Part shown: positions 24,268 to 34,131 of the stretch, one piece after another
Layout of the letters: each line of letters starts with the position of its first letter
Numbering within the stretch: position 1 is the stretch's first letter
Program-made: the position numbers and the translations under genes
DNA from: Hymenobacter sp. CRA2
GTDB lineage: Bacteria > Bacteroidota > Bacteroidia > Cytophagales > Hymenobacteraceae
Direction: 5' to 3'
DNA length: 64,000 bases
Assembly (NCBI RefSeq): GCF_002007105.1
Contig: NZ_MVBC01000008.1
Coordinates: 62,001 to 126,000, forward strand
Notes under the pieces: generated by a model
The model's database searches: none
What the model was told of the DNA's origin: nothing
Seen by the model: the letters and a program-made list of their open reading frames with translations, nothing else

Positions 24268-26436
24268 ATGAAAACAACTTGTACTCTTCCGGCTTTGGCC
24301 GGCCTGCTTAAGTGTGGCAGTACCTTGCTGCTACTCGGATGTCTGAGCGGCACCGCTGTGGCTCAGACATCCGCTTTTCCGCGCAACGAAACCTTTAAGG
24401 GCAGCTCCGCCGGTAACTTCACCTTCGGCGGCACGGCCCGCCTGACCGGCATCGGCGGCACCGGCAACGACGCCGTGGGTCAGGGCTACCTGCGCCTCAC
24501 CGACGCGGCCACCAACCAGGCCGGCTACGTCATCGACAACGTAGGCTTCCCGGCCGGGGCGGGTTTCACCATCTCGTTTGAGTTCTTCTCCTACGGCAAA
24601 ACCACCCCCGACGGCGCCGACGGCTTCAGCGTGTTCCTCGTCGACGCCAACCAGCCCACCGGCGGCTTCCGCATCGGGGCCTCGGGCGGCTCGCTGGGCT
24701 ACGCCCAAAAAACCATCGACCCCGTGTCGCCGGGCGTCACGCGCGGCTACATCGGCATCGGCATCGACGAGTTCGGCAACTACTCCAACGGCAACGAAGG
24801 CCGCTCGGGCAGCAGCCCCAACGCCGACGCCGACGGCCGCGTACCCAACGGCGTGGCCATCCGCGGGGCCGGCAACGGCTCGGCTGCCACCGACTACCCT
24901 TACCTGACCGGTACCGACCCGGGCGAGCTGGGCTTCGAGCTGGACGTACCCACGGCCCGGGCCCAGACCGGCTCGGCCGATTACCGCCGCGCCTTCATCG
25001 ACGTGGTGCCCACCACCTCGGGTGGCGTGACTACCTACCGCATCACGGTGCGCATTCAGCACGGCTCGGAGGTGCACACGGCCATTCAGAACTTCCAGGT
25101 GGCCACGCCGCCCCAAAACCTGCGCCTGGGTTTTGCCGGCTCCACCGGCGGCAGCACCAACGTGCACGAAATCCGCAACCTGAACATCGTGCAGGTGCCC
25201 TTCGCCAACGTGGACGTGGCCACTACGCCCTACAACACGGCCGCTACTATCCGCGTGCTCGACAACGACGTGGCCCCGGGCAGCAGCATCGACCCCACGT
25301 CGGTGGACCTGGACCCCAACACCGCCGGCCAGCAAACCTCGCTGACGCTGGCGGGCAAGGGCACGTTTGCCGTCAACGCGCAGGGCGTGGTCACGTTTAC
25401 GCCCTCCGGTACGTTCGCCGGCACCGTCACGGCCCCGTACACCATCCAGTCGATTCTGGGGGCTGACTACACCTCCAGCCCGGCCAACATGCGGGTAACG
25501 GTGCAGGGCGCCGACATTGCCGCCGCCGTCAGCGGCCCGACCTCGGCCACGGCCGGCACGCCCATTACCTACTCCATGCGTACCTCCAACGCCGGCGGCC
25601 TCCCGGCTACCAACGTGGTGCCCAAGCTGCAGCTGCCCACTGGCCTGGCCCAGGCCAGCGTATCGGCTCCCGGCGGCACCTATGACCCGGGCACCGGCTG
25701 GGTAACCTTCTCGCCGATTGGCAGCCTGGCCAGCGGCGCCACGGCCGTTACCAACTCGGCCACGTTCACCGCTCCCGCTACCGGGCCCGTTGCCGGCCTG
25801 GCCCGCGCCGCCTCCACGGCCGTGCCTGACCCCGTCGACGCCAACAACTCGGCTTCCGTGACCACCGCCATCGGTGGTGGTACGGCACCGCTGCCCGTGG
25901 TGCTGGTCCGCTTCGAGGCCAAAGCCCAGGGCGCCGACGCGCAGCTGAACTGGCGCACGGCCCAGGAAAAGAACAATGACCGCTTCGAGGTAGAACGTTC
26001 CCGCAACGGCGCCGCCTTTGAGCGTGTGGGCACCGTGGCCGGGCACGGCACCGTCAGCAGCACTACCGAGTACAGCTTCCGCGACGCCGGGGCCGGCCGC
26101 AGCGGCTCCACGGCCTACTACCGCCTGCGCCAGATTGACTTCGACGGCACGGCCACTTACAGCGACATCCGCGTGGTGCGCTTCGAGGCCGCGAATGTGG
26201 CCGTAGCGCTGTACCCCAACCCCGCCGCGGAGGAAGCCACCCTGGACCTGAGCGGCCTGGCCGCCGGCACCTACTCGGTGCGTATTCTGGACGTGACCGG
26301 GCGCCTGGTGAAGCAACACACCGCCGCCGGCGCCCAGCGCCAGGCCTTGCCGCTGCAGGACCTGCGCCCCGGCACCTACGTGGTGAAAGTAAGCGGCGGC
26401 GCTACCGCCATTACGCTGCCGCTGGTGCGCTACTAG
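24268..26436 (+). CDS. T9SS-exported lectin-domain surface protein (722 residues)
   Basis: A 722-residue surface or secreted protein from the ATG at 24268. A signal peptide covers about 1-33. An L-type-lectin-like beta sandwich follows at about 40-315 (GYVIDNVGFPAGAGFTISFE, DGADGFSVFLVDANQPTGGF, YIGIGIDEFGNYSNG). Cadherin-like/DUF11 modules lie at about 320-540, and a module common to T9SS cargo (LPVVLVRFEAKAQGADAQL, NWRTAQEKNNDRFEVERS) at about 545-640. A type A sorting domain at about 645-722 (VALYPNPAAEEATLDLS, GTYVVKVS) is recognised by the type IX secretion system and removed on export. Glycan binding is likely; the ligand is unknown. The next gene, on the opposite strand, encodes a second T9SS protein with a related tail. 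Confidence 0.92.
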   Translation: MKTTCTLPALAGLLKCGSTLLLLGCLSGTAVAQTSAFPRNETFKGSSAGNFTFGGTARLTGIGGTGNDAVGQGYLRLTDAATNQAGYVIDNVGFPAGAGFTISFEFFSYGKTTPDGADGFSVFLVDANQPTGGFRIGASGGSLGYAQKTIDPVSPGVTRGYIGIGIDEFGNYSNGNEGRSGSSPNADADGRVPNGVAIRGAGNGSAATDYPYLTGTDPGELGFELDVPTARAQTGSADYRRAFIDVVPTTSGGVTTYRITVRIQHGSEVHTAIQNFQVATPPQNLRLGFAGSTGGSTNVHEIRNLNIVQVPFANVDVATTPYNTAATIRVLDNDVAPGSSIDPTSVDLDPNTAGQQTSLTLAGKGTFAVNAQGVVTFTPSGTFAGTVTAPYTIQSILGADYTSSPANMRVTVQGADIAAAVSGPTSATAGTPITYSMRTSNAGGLPATNVVPKLQLPTGLAQASVSAPGGTYDPGTGWVTFSPIGSLASGATAVTNSATFTAPATGPVAGLARAASTAVPDPVDANNSASVTTAIGGGTAPLPVVLVRFEAKAQGADAQLNWRTAQEKNNDRFEVERSRNGAAFERVGTVAGHGTVSSTTEYSFRDAGAGRSGSTAYYRLRQIDFDGTATYSDIRVVRFEAANVAVALYPNPAAEEATLDLSGLAAGTYSVRILDVTGRLVKQHTAAGAQRQALPLQDLRPGTYVVKVSGGATAITLPLVRY

Positions 26437-26454
26437 GCGTAGCGGCCGCGTACC

Positions 26455-26500
26455 CCCAAAGAAAAAGCCCCGACCAACCGGCCGGGGCTTTTTCTTTGGG
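26455..26500. terminator. Bidirectional terminator between two T9SS protein genes
   Basis: CCCAAAGAAAAAGCCCCG (26455-26472) and CGGGGCTTTTTCTTTGGG (26483-26500) are perfect 18-bp reverse complements around a 10-nt loop. The A- and T-tracts inside the stem provide a U-run in both directions. It lies between genes ending at 26436 (+) and 26517 (-). Confidence 0.92.
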
Positions 26501-26516
26501 CTATTCCCTGCGGGAA

Positions 26517-29500
26517 TTAGCGGCTGATAATAACCGACTGGTTCACCACGCGGTCGGGCAGGGTGATGCGCAGCATGTACACGCCCATGGGCAGGTGGCG
26601 CACCGACGTGGTCAGGTCGGATTGGGAATCGACCGTGAGGCGCTGGCCAAACTGCAGCACCTTGCGGCCCTGCGCGTCGAACAGCTGGCAATCCACTTTG
26701 CCTTCCTGCACGCCGCCCACGCGCACCGACAGCTGGTCGCTGGTCGGGTTCGGGTAAGCCGTGGCGCTGACGGCAGCGCCCTGCGGCACGGCCAGCGTCA
26801 CCACATCCGAGAGGTGCTCCGAGCCGTCCTGGTCCACTTGGCGCAGGCGGTAGTAGATGACCGAGCGGGCGTAACGGGCCAGGTTGGCGTCGGTGAGCTG
26901 GTAGTCGTGGCGGTTGGTGCTCGTGCCGTGGCCGGCTACGCGGCCAATGGCGCGGAACGTGCGGCCATCCACGCTGCTTTCCACCTCAAACCGGTCGTTG
27001 TTCTTCTCCTGGGCCGTGGTCCAGCGCAGCAGGCCGTCCTTGCCCACGCGCTCGGCCGTGAAGGCCACCAGCTCCACCGGCAGCGGCGAGGTTCCGTAGC
27101 TGCCGATAACCGTCTGGCTGAACGACGTAACCGGGAAGGTCACCGTGCCCGCGGCGGCATTAGCAGCCGTAGCGGAAATCGGCGCGTCGAAGGCCCCGTC
27201 GCTGTTGCTCTCGCGCTTGTAGAGCTTCAGGTTGGCGGGGGCATTCTGGTCGGCGACGCTGATGTCCACCGGGCTGAGCGTGTAGGTGATAGTCGCGGCA
27301 AAGTTGGTGCTGCTGTACCGGTCGACAATCCAGTAAGCCGGCGTAAACACATTCTGCAGGCTGGGGTCGCTGACCTGGGTGCCCAGCGGCTGGCCATCGA
27401 GGCGGCTCACCACTACGTCGTAAGGAGTAGCGCCGGTGCTGCTGAAGTTGATGGCCGCGTTGGTGCCCGTGAAAACGTAGTTGCCCGTGCCCGTCACCGA
27501 GAGCAGGCGGCTCACGCCGTAGCCCACCGGGGCGGTGCTGCTTACGCGCGTGGCGCCGGTGAGGCTGCCCACCGTGCCGCTGATGGCATCAGTAGTGGTG
27601 GTGCCGCTTTCGTTGAACTGCAGGTACGAAACCAGGCCCGTCTCCACACCGCTGAGGGTGAGGTGACGCAGCTGGCGCAGCTCCGTCAGGCTCAGGGCCC
27701 GGTTCCACTGGCTCACCTCGTCGATGTCGCCGGGGAAGTAGTTGGCCCCGGTGGTGCCGGCGCTGCCCACGTAGTTGACGGCCGTGCTGGCCGGCGTGCT
27801 CGTCGTGTTGAGCGAGGTCTGAAGCTCCCCGTTGAGGTAGATGCTGAGGGTGCTGCCGTTGTAGATGGCGGCTACCTGGCTCCAGGCGCCGGTTGCTATG
27901 GTTTGCGGACCAGTCTGCTTGCTCTGCAAACCGTTGCTTGAGCCGAAGCCGGCCTCGATACGCCGGTTGCCGGTTACGGCAATGTAGGGCGCTGCCGAGT
28001 CGCCCGTGCCGTTGCCCAGCACGTAGTAGGTCGTGCTACCCGTCCCGATGTTGGGTTTGATCCAGGCTATCTGCGTGTATTGTCCGTTCAGCACCGGTGC
28101 CGGATTGGTCGCGTCGGCGCTGAAGTTTACGTAACCGGCGGTGCTTCCGCCCACGAAGCGCAGCGCCTGCCCGGCCACGCGGTCAGTTTTGATGATCTGG
28201 CGGTTGCCGGTCGGGCTCGTTACGCTGGGGGTGTAGGTCGTACCGCTGATGGTCAGGCTGGGCACGGTAGCATCGAGCACGTTGCGGCTCGTGGCGTTGG
28301 CATCCACGTCGTACGCCAGCCAGAAGTAGTTGGCGCCCGTGGTCAGCTGCTGCGTGCCGGTGATGGTGAAGGAGCCGTTCGGGTTGGCTACTGCACTGCC
28401 AAAGGCCGTGGCGGTGGCAAAAGTGCCGCTGGTGCCGGTGTAGTACACCCGTGCCGCCGCAATATCCGCGGCCGAGGTGCTGCCGCCGGTGGTGAACGAA
28501 ATCGACTGGGCGCTCAGCGGGGAGTCGTTGCCGCCACCGATGACGACGGCCACGCGCAGGATTTCCTGGTTGGTACTGCCTGCTGCCACCCGGCCGGTGT
28601 TGGGCTGATCGGCCGTGCTGCTGGTGTAGGTGGCCGGGTTCGGTACGATGAAGTTGTTGACGTTGCTGTTGGCGCTGATGGCGTAGCCGTTCAGCTGAGC
28701 CGTAACATACACCGTGTGCGAGCCAGTAGCCAGGCTCGAAGGCTGGGTGAAGCTCCAGGTGCCGCCGGCCGTAGCCGTGGTGCTGCCGCGGCTGGTAAAG
28801 TCCACATACACTGTCACCGTCGCGTTGGCCGGGGCCGTGCCGCTGTAGGTCGGCTGGTCGTTGGCGGTAGTGCTGTTGTTGGCCGGTACAAGCACCACCG
28901 GCGTCGCCGTGACGGGTAGGTTGTACTGGATGGAGAACTGGGTGGCGGCGGTGTTGCCGTTGCCGGCCTGATCCTGGGCCACGTTGGCCGGCACGCTCAC
29001 CGTCACGGTGCCCGGAGCGGTGGGCGTCACGGTGAAGTTGTAGGTAGTGCCCGAGCCCGAGAAGCTGCCCGAGGTAATCGTGCCATTGCCCACCGTCACG
29101 TCACCGGTCACGAAGCCGGTCACGTTTTCCGAGAACGTTACCCGCACCGGAATGGGCGAGGTGCTCGTCGGGCTCGTGGCCGTGGAGCTGGTGGCCACCG
29201 TGGGCCGCACCGAGTCGACGAAGAAGTTGTTCGTGTTGCTGTTGACGCTCACCGTCTGGCCGTTGAGCTGGGCCGTGGCGTACACCGTGTGCGAACCCTG
29301 CGCCAGGGCCGTGGGCTGAGTGAGGGCCCAGTTGCCGGCCGAATTGACCGTGGTCGAGTTGAACAGCAGTACGCCGTCCACATACACGCGGATGGTGGCG
29401 CCGACCGGCGAGTTGTTGCCCGCATAAGTCGGGGTGGCGGTGCTGACGTAGCCGCCGTTGGCCGGTACTAATACCACCGGAGCCGCCGTCTGCGGCTGGT

Positions 29501-32500
29501 TGTACTGCACGCTCACCGTGTTGCTGGCAGTGTTGCCGGTGTTGTTAGCGTCGGTAGCTACGCCCGCAGCCAGGCTCACCGAAACGGTGCCGGTGCCGCT
29601 GGGCGTGATGGTGAACGTGTAGGGCCCGCTGCCGCTACCCGCGAAGCTGCCGCCCGTTACCGCACCGCCCGATACCGTTACGTCCGTAGCCGTAAACGAG
29701 GTGCCCACGCTCTGCGAGAAGCTCACCGCGAAGGGAATCGGCGCGGTGCTGGTGGGGCTGCTGGCCGTGGTGCTGACGGTGGCCGTCAGGGCCGGGGCCG
29801 TCACGCTGAACGTGGCCGAGGTGAAGGTCTGGTAGGCCGAGGCGCTGGTAGGCTGAACGCTGCCTACGAAAACGTCGTTCACGAACACGTTCAGCACCTG
29901 GTCGCGCGAGGTGTAGTCACGCTGAATGGCCTGGAAGCTGACCTGGTAGCTGCCCGTGGGCACGGCCAGATTCTGCGACACGCTGCCGTTGCTGCCGACT
30001 GCGCTTTGCAGCAAAGCCACCGCGTCGCCCGCCGCCGCCGTCGAGCCGAAGCCGCTACCACTGCGCGACACGCCGGCCTGGGTGCCAAAGCTCCAGGGCG
30101 CGGCTACCACGCCCTGCTGCTGGTACAGGAAGCTGCTAGGAGCTACGTTGCTGCTTTCAAAGCTGCTGTTCTGCAGGGCATTCGGCACGGCCGAGCCGCC
30201 TTGCAGCACCTGCACCACGTCCACGAAGGCCGTCACGTCGCTGTTGCCGCTGGCGCTGCCCGCGCCCTGAATGCGCAGGGTGGGCGCGGCCGCAAAGCTC
30301 TTGGTGATGGTGTAGGTAGTGCCGCTGGTGTAGGGCAGGCCGGTAATGGTCGGCGTCACGCCCGTGCTGTTGTTCACGTTCAGGCGCAGCGTCCCGTCAC
30401 CGGTGCCGGTATTCACCACTACGGTGTAGGCAGTGCCCGAGCCCGATACGCTGGTCACGGTGGCGCCCGTGGTGCTGGTGACCGAGAAGTTGTTGGTCGT
30501 CAAGCCTGATACTGCCGTCGAGAACGTCACGGTGTAGCTCACCGTGGCGGTGGCCGTGGGCGTCGGCGTCTGGCCGGTTACGGCCGTGACGGTAGCAGTG
30601 GGCTGCTGATAGGTGATGCTGAACTGGGTGGCAGCGGTATTGAAGTTAGTCGCCGCGTCCTGGGCCACGTTAGCCGGTACATTTACCGTGGTAACGGTGC
30701 CGGGCGTGGTGGGCGTCACGTTGAAGGTATAGGTGCTGCCCGAGCCGGCGAAGCCCGAGATGGTGCCGTTGACCACTGTCAGGTCGCCAGCCACGAAGCC
30801 CGTCACCGACTCCGAGAAGGTCACCGTGAATGGAATCGGCGAGGTGAGCGTGGTGCTGCCCGAGAAGCCGGCCGACGAGCTGATGGCCACCGTCGGCTGG
30901 GTCTTGTCGATGGTGTACTGTTGGCCGCTGGTGTAGGGCGCGTTGCTTACGCTGGGCGTCAGGCTGGTCGAGTTGGCTAGGTTCAGCCCGAGCGTACCGC
31001 TGCCCGAGCCGGTATTCACCGTTACCGTGTAGGTAGTGCCCGAGCCCGACACGCTGCTGACGCTGCTGCCGGTGATGCCCGCGCTGGGCGCCGTGGCGAA
31101 GTTGCTGGTGGTCAGGCCCGTCACGGAGCTGGCAAACGTCACCGTGAAGCTCACGCTGGCGGCGTTGCTTGGGTCGGTGCCGGCCCGCACAATAGACGCG
31201 ACAGTCGTGGGCGTGGTAAAGGTTTGCACGCTGCCGTAGCTGGTGCCGGCCGGGTTGGTGGCGTAAGCGCGCACGTAGTACGTGGTGCCGGAAGCCAGAC
31301 TCGAAATGGTGGCCGAGAACGTACCCGTGCCCGAGCCGTTGGCCGCCTGCGTCACACCGCTGCCGCCGATGGCGGGGGTGGTGTTGGTGGAGCTGAATAC
31401 CACGCCGCGCTCGGTTACGCCGGCGCCGCCGTCGGCCGTTACCTGGCCACCCAGCACGGCGCTGGTGCCCGTAATGCTGCCGGCAGCGGCCGTGGTAACG
31501 GTAGCCGTGTTGTAGGTCGTGAAATTGAGCGTGGTGTTATCCAGGATACCCGCGTAGGCCCGGTTATTAGCATCACGGAACACGCCTTCGTCAATGCGAA
31601 TGGCGTAGGCCGTGCCCAGCGCCAGCGTCGTGGTGGGGTTGATGGTCCAGGTGGTGTTGCTGCCCGTCACGCGCGCATCGCCCACCGGAATGGTTTCGAT
31701 GGTCACGTTGTCGGAGGTGCGCACCACGTAGAAGTTGCCCGCGCTTTTAACGACGTTCTTATCGAATACCAGCGTGATGTTGGTGGTCGGCGCGATGCCC
31801 GTCGCGTTATCGGCCGGCGTGCTCGATACCAGCAGCGGCGGATTGCCCTCCTGGCGTATAACGCGGCCTGTAGCAGTACCACCAGTCCCGGCCGTGAATT
31901 CGATCAGGTCAATATCCGCGTCGGTGTCGTAGTCGGCGGGAAACAGGCCCGGGGTGGATTGCGAAATATTATCGAAATCAATGCCGTTGAGCGGGCCGCT
32001 GGTGAAGGTGCCGCTGGCGTTGGTGGCAATGTTGGTGAAGGTGCCACTCCCGTTGTTCAGCAACAAGCCAATGCCCGTATTGGTTACGTTGCTGCTTTGA
32101 TACAGCATATCCACTGCCCCATCGGCATCCACATCGATGAAGCGGCGCCGGGAAGCAAAGGACAGGGCCGGGAACGGGTTTGTCACCTGAGCAAAGCTGC
32201 CGCCATTGTTACGATATAGCGTGCCAGTACCATTGTTAGGAGCCGTCAGCAGGTCGCTGTCGCCATCGTTGTCGTAATCCACCGCGAAGACCGAAGGGTC
32301 ACCGCTAGCCACCACGCCCGTGAGCGTAACCCCGTTGAGCGGGCCGCTGGTGAAGGTGCCGCTGCCGTTAGCCGTAGTGGTGCTAAAGCCGCCGCTGCCG
32401 TTGTTAATCTGCACCCCGATATTGGTGCCAGGGGCGGTTCCATCCTGGTATAGCTGATCAATAGCACCGTCATTGTTTACGTCGATAAAGACGCGGCGTG

Positions 32501-32999
32501 AGGCGATGGATAACTGGGCAAAGGGGCTGCCAATGGTAGAGAAGGTGCCGTTGCCGTTGTTGCGGAATATCGACCCGGCGGCGTTATTCACCGCCTGTAC
32601 AATGTCCGTGTCGCCGTCCTTGTCGTAATCGACAGCAAACAGCGCGTAGTTGTTGCTGACGGTGCCAAAGACGATTTGCGTGAACGTAATGCCGTTGAGC
32701 GGGCCGCTGGTGAACTTGCCGGTATTATCAGCCGTAAACGTAGTGTAGTTGCCCGAGCCGTCATTCCGCTTAAGGGCAATGCCCTGCCCAGGAGTGTTGC
32801 CGTCTTGGTACAGCAAGTCCAGGTCGCCGTCTTTATCCACATCCAAGAACCCTTGCCGGTTAGGTAAAGTCAACACCGGGAACGGGCTCGGCTGCACCGA
32901 GTAGCTGACCTGCGCGCGGGCCGCGAAGGCTCCCCACAGGAATAGTAGCAGCGTCGCCGCTGTTCGGAGCCGGCCGCTAGAGAGGTAAGGTTTTTTCAT
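26517..32999 (-). CDS. Giant T9SS-exported multi-domain adhesin-like protein (2160 residues)
   Basis: A 2160-residue surface protein from the ATG at 32999, which gives a clean signal peptide (ending AFAARAQ, about residue 29); the frame is open to 33167. Residues about 35-390 are FG-GAP/VCBS-type repeats with Ca-binding loops (DVDKDGDLDLLYQDG, DVNNDGAIDQLYQDG). An SbsA-type Ig module lies at about 400-505, a fibronectin-like module at about 510-605, then several near-identical bacterial Ig-like units (PTVAISSSAGFSGSTTLTSP, VTFSENVTGFVTGDVTVGNG). A LamG/concanavalin-like domain covers about 1680-1840 (YTQIAWIKPNIGTGSTTYYV), and a type A T9SS sorting domain lies at the end (AYPNPTSDQLSVRVGG). 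It probably acts in adhesion or gliding-associated surface binding. Confidence 0.93.
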   Translation of the reverse strand: MKKPYLSSGRLRTAATLLLFLWGAFAARAQVSYSVQPSPFPVLTLPNRQGFLDVDKDGDLDLLYQDGNTPGQGIALKRNDGSGNYTTFTADNTGKFTSGPLNGITFTQIVFGTVSNNYALFAVDYDKDGDTDIVQAVNNAAGSIFRNNGNGTFSTIGSPFAQLSIASRRVFIDVNNDGAIDQLYQDGTAPGTNIGVQINNGSGGFSTTTANGSGTFTSGPLNGVTLTGVVASGDPSVFAVDYDNDGDSDLLTAPNNGTGTLYRNNGGSFAQVTNPFPALSFASRRRFIDVDADGAVDMLYQSSNVTNTGIGLLLNNGSGTFTNIATNASGTFTSGPLNGIDFDNISQSTPGLFPADYDTDADIDLIEFTAGTGGTATGRVIRQEGNPPLLVSSTPADNATGIAPTTNITLVFDKNVVKSAGNFYVVRTSDNVTIETIPVGDARVTGSNTTWTINPTTTLALGTAYAIRIDEGVFRDANNRAYAGILDNTTLNFTTYNTATVTTAAAGSITGTSAVLGGQVTADGGAGVTERGVVFSSTNTTPAIGGSGVTQAANGSGTGTFSATISSLASGTTYYVRAYATNPAGTSYGSVQTFTTPTTVASIVRAGTDPSNAASVSFTVTFASSVTGLTTSNFATAPSAGITGSSVSSVSGSGTTYTVTVNTGSGSGTLGLNLANSTSLTPSVSNAPYTSGQQYTIDKTQPTVAISSSAGFSGSTTLTSPIPFTVTFSESVTGFVAGDLTVVNGTISGFAGSGSTYTFNVTPTTPGTVTTVNVPANVAQDAATNFNTAATQFSITYQQPTATVTAVTGQTPTPTATATVSYTVTFSTAVSGLTTNNFSVTSTTGATVTSVSGSGTAYTVVVNTGTGDGTLRLNVNNSTGVTPTITGLPYTSGTTYTITKSFAAAPTLRIQGAGSASGNSDVTAFVDVVQVLQGGSAVPNALQNSSFESSNVAPSSFLYQQQGVVAAPWSFGTQAGVSRSGSGFGSTAAAGDAVALLQSAVGSNGSVSQNLAVPTGSYQVSFQAIQRDYTSRDQVLNVFVNDVFVGSVQPTSASAYQTFTSATFSVTAPALTATVSTTASSPTSTAPIPFAVSFSQSVGTSFTATDVTVSGGAVTGGSFAGSGSGPYTFTITPSGTGTVSVSLAAGVATDANNTGNTASNTVSVQYNQPQTAAPVVLVPANGGYVSTATPTYAGNNSPVGATIRVYVDGVLLFNSTTVNSAGNWALTQPTALAQGSHTVYATAQLNGQTVSVNSNTNNFFVDSVRPTVATSSTATSPTSTSPIPVRVTFSENVTGFVTGDVTVGNGTITSGSFSGSGTTYNFTVTPTAPGTVTVSVPANVAQDQAGNGNTAATQFSIQYNLPVTATPVVLVPANNSTTANDQPTYSGTAPANATVTVYVDFTSRGSTTATAGGTWSFTQPSSLATGSHTVYVTAQLNGYAISANSNVNNFIVPNPATYTSSTADQPNTGRVAAGSTNQEILRVAVVIGGGNDSPLSAQSISFTTGGSTSAADIAAARVYYTGTSGTFATATAFGSAVANPNGSFTITGTQQLTTGANYFWLAYDVDANATSRNVLDATVPSLTISGTTYTPSVTSPTGNRQIIKTDRVAGQALRFVGGSTAGYVNFSADATNPAPVLNGQYTQIAWIKPNIGTGSTTYYVLGNGTGDSAAPYIAVTGNRRIEAGFGSSNGLQSKQTGPQTIATGAWSQVAAIYNGSTLSIYLNGELQTSLNTTSTPASTAVNYVGSAGTTGANYFPGDIDEVSQWNRALSLTELRQLRHLTLSGVETGLVSYLQFNESGTTTTDAISGTVGSLTGATRVSSTAPVGYGVSRLLSVTGTGNYVFTGTNAAINFSSTGATPYDVVVSRLDGQPLGTQVSDPSLQNVFTPAYWIVDRYSSTNFAATITYTLSPVDISVADQNAPANLKLYKRESNSDGAFDAPISATAANAAAGTVTFPVTSFSQTVIGSYGTSPLPVELVAFTAERVGKDGLLRWTTAQEKNNDRFEVESSVDGRTFRAIGRVAGHGTSTNRHDYQLTDANLARYARSVIYYRLRQVDQDGSEHLSDVVTLAVPQGAAVSATAYPNPTSDQLSVRVGGVQEGKVDCQLFDAQGRKVLQFGQRLTVDSQSDLTTSVRHLPMGVYMLRITLPDRVVNQSVIISR

Positions 33000-33183
33000 A
33001 GAACGATTATCGGATGAACGCCGAAAAAGGGCCCGCCCGCTGCTCGTCGCCGAGCCGAAGGGGGCGTGCCCATGCATGGGGATACTACTAGTGAAGACCG
33101 GGCAAAGCCGGTGGCTCCTGGCCGAAGCCAGGCACGCCAACGTCGGAGCAGCCTGCCGGGACCTCACTCCCAGGCAGGTGGTA

Positions 33184-33912
33184 TTAGTTGCGCGACGGGT
33201 ACACGCCGTACAAGCAAATCTGGTAGTTCAGCGCCAGATAGGGCTGCATGGTGGAAAAGGGGGTGCTGCTGCCCGCTATGCCCGTGTTGCCGCCCGGGTA
33301 GTTGCCGGTCGCGGTGGGGGCGTAGCCCTTCACGTCTACAGTTTCACCGTTCACATCCGTGCCCGTCAGTACGGCTGGCACTGCCCCTATGGGCGAGTTG
33401 GTGGTAGCGGTAGCGGAGCTGATGCCGCCGCCCAATACGGTGTGCAAGTGAGCGGGCATGTTGCTCTGTATCAGCGTCGTGTTTTCGCTGCCGGCCCGCT
33501 CGCCCAGTATATGATTTGTCAGGCCCGGGCCCTGGCCAAAGTGCATCGGTACGCGGCCGCGCAGGTCGGGCAGACCGAAGGTGGTCTGGCCGTTGCCGCC
33601 ATAGGTGGTGCCCAGAATGGAGAACAGCGCCGTGTTCTGCGCGATGGACAGAATCTGCCCGCTGCAGAAGGCGAAATTCTGTACTTCGTAATTGCCCGCA
33701 AATAGCATGATTTCGCCAACGTACGGTTCTAAAGCGTTGGTGCCGTAAGGCTGTCGGGAGGACGTAGCGGCCATGGCCGGACCGGCCAGCAGGCCGCCCC
33801 CAAGCAGGGCGCCGAGGCGCTTAAGCCAACTGCGGCGAGCTGGGTCGGCGGTAGGTTGGCCTGCAACCTGGGCTGCGGAAACGATGCCCTGCTGAGTAGC
33901 GATTAATCTCAT
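33184..33912 (-). CDS. Tail-collar (microcystin-dependent protein) family protein with Tat-like leader
   Basis: A 242-residue protein. Residues about 25-52 resemble a twin-arginine leader (ARRSWLKRLGALLGGGLL). A tail-collar domain covers about 64-130 (VGEIMLFAGNYEVQNFAFCS, GQILSIAQNTALFSILGTTY, FGLPDLRGRVPMHFG), and a Gly/Thr-rich C-terminal domain of the MdpB type follows to YGVYPSRN. It is a close paralogue of the protein at 34132-34680; the two share a block of more than 30 nearly identical residues centred on NTALFSILGTTYGGNGQTTF. Such stand-alone collar proteins are common beside surface proteins in Bacteroidota and do not imply a prophage. The function is unknown. Confidence 0.9.
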   Translation of the reverse strand: MRLIATQQGIVSAAQVAGQPTADPARRSWLKRLGALLGGGLLAGPAMAATSSRQPYGTNALEPYVGEIMLFAGNYEVQNFAFCSGQILSIAQNTALFSILGTTYGGNGQTTFGLPDLRGRVPMHFGQGPGLTNHILGERAGSENTTLIQSNMPAHLHTVLGGGISSATATTNSPIGAVPAVLTGTDVNGETVDVKGYAPTATGNYPGGNTGIAGSSTPFSTMQPYLALNYQICLYGVYPSRN

Positions 33913-34060
33913 GGAAAGGGAAAAGAAGGTTGTTGAGAGAGGTGAAGCACTGGTTTCCCAATGGCGTGGGCGGCCAGCGGCACTTGTGCGGTCCGAGCTA
34001 CTGCCGAGCTGGGGTGCAAAAGTAGTGCTTATTTACCCTGAAAGCGAAGTCGTTAGCCAC

Positions 34061-34115
34061 AAAAGCCCCAGCGCTGCCGGAGCTGCTACGGGCAGCCACG
34101 ATACAGCACTGGGGC
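34061..34115 (-). terminator. Terminator after the 34132 gene
   Basis: GCCCCAGCGCTG (34065-34076) pairs with CAGCACTGGGGC (34104-34115) with one mismatch, with an inner GCTGC/GGCAGC stem. On the minus strand it is followed by TTTTGTGG. Confidence 0.7.
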
Positions 34116-34131
34116 CAGCGAGAAGAGGCTA

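Noticed and set aside
24331..26691. A 786-codon open frame antisense to the T9SS lectin protein
   Set aside because: It is the reverse shadow of a gene with clear domains; its product is Gly/Arg/Val/His-rich as expected for high-GC antisense frames and has no start context.
26517..32999. Possible CRISPR or satellite repeats inside the giant gene
   Set aside because: The repeats keep the reading frame and encode Ig-like and FG-GAP modules; spacing is that of protein domains.
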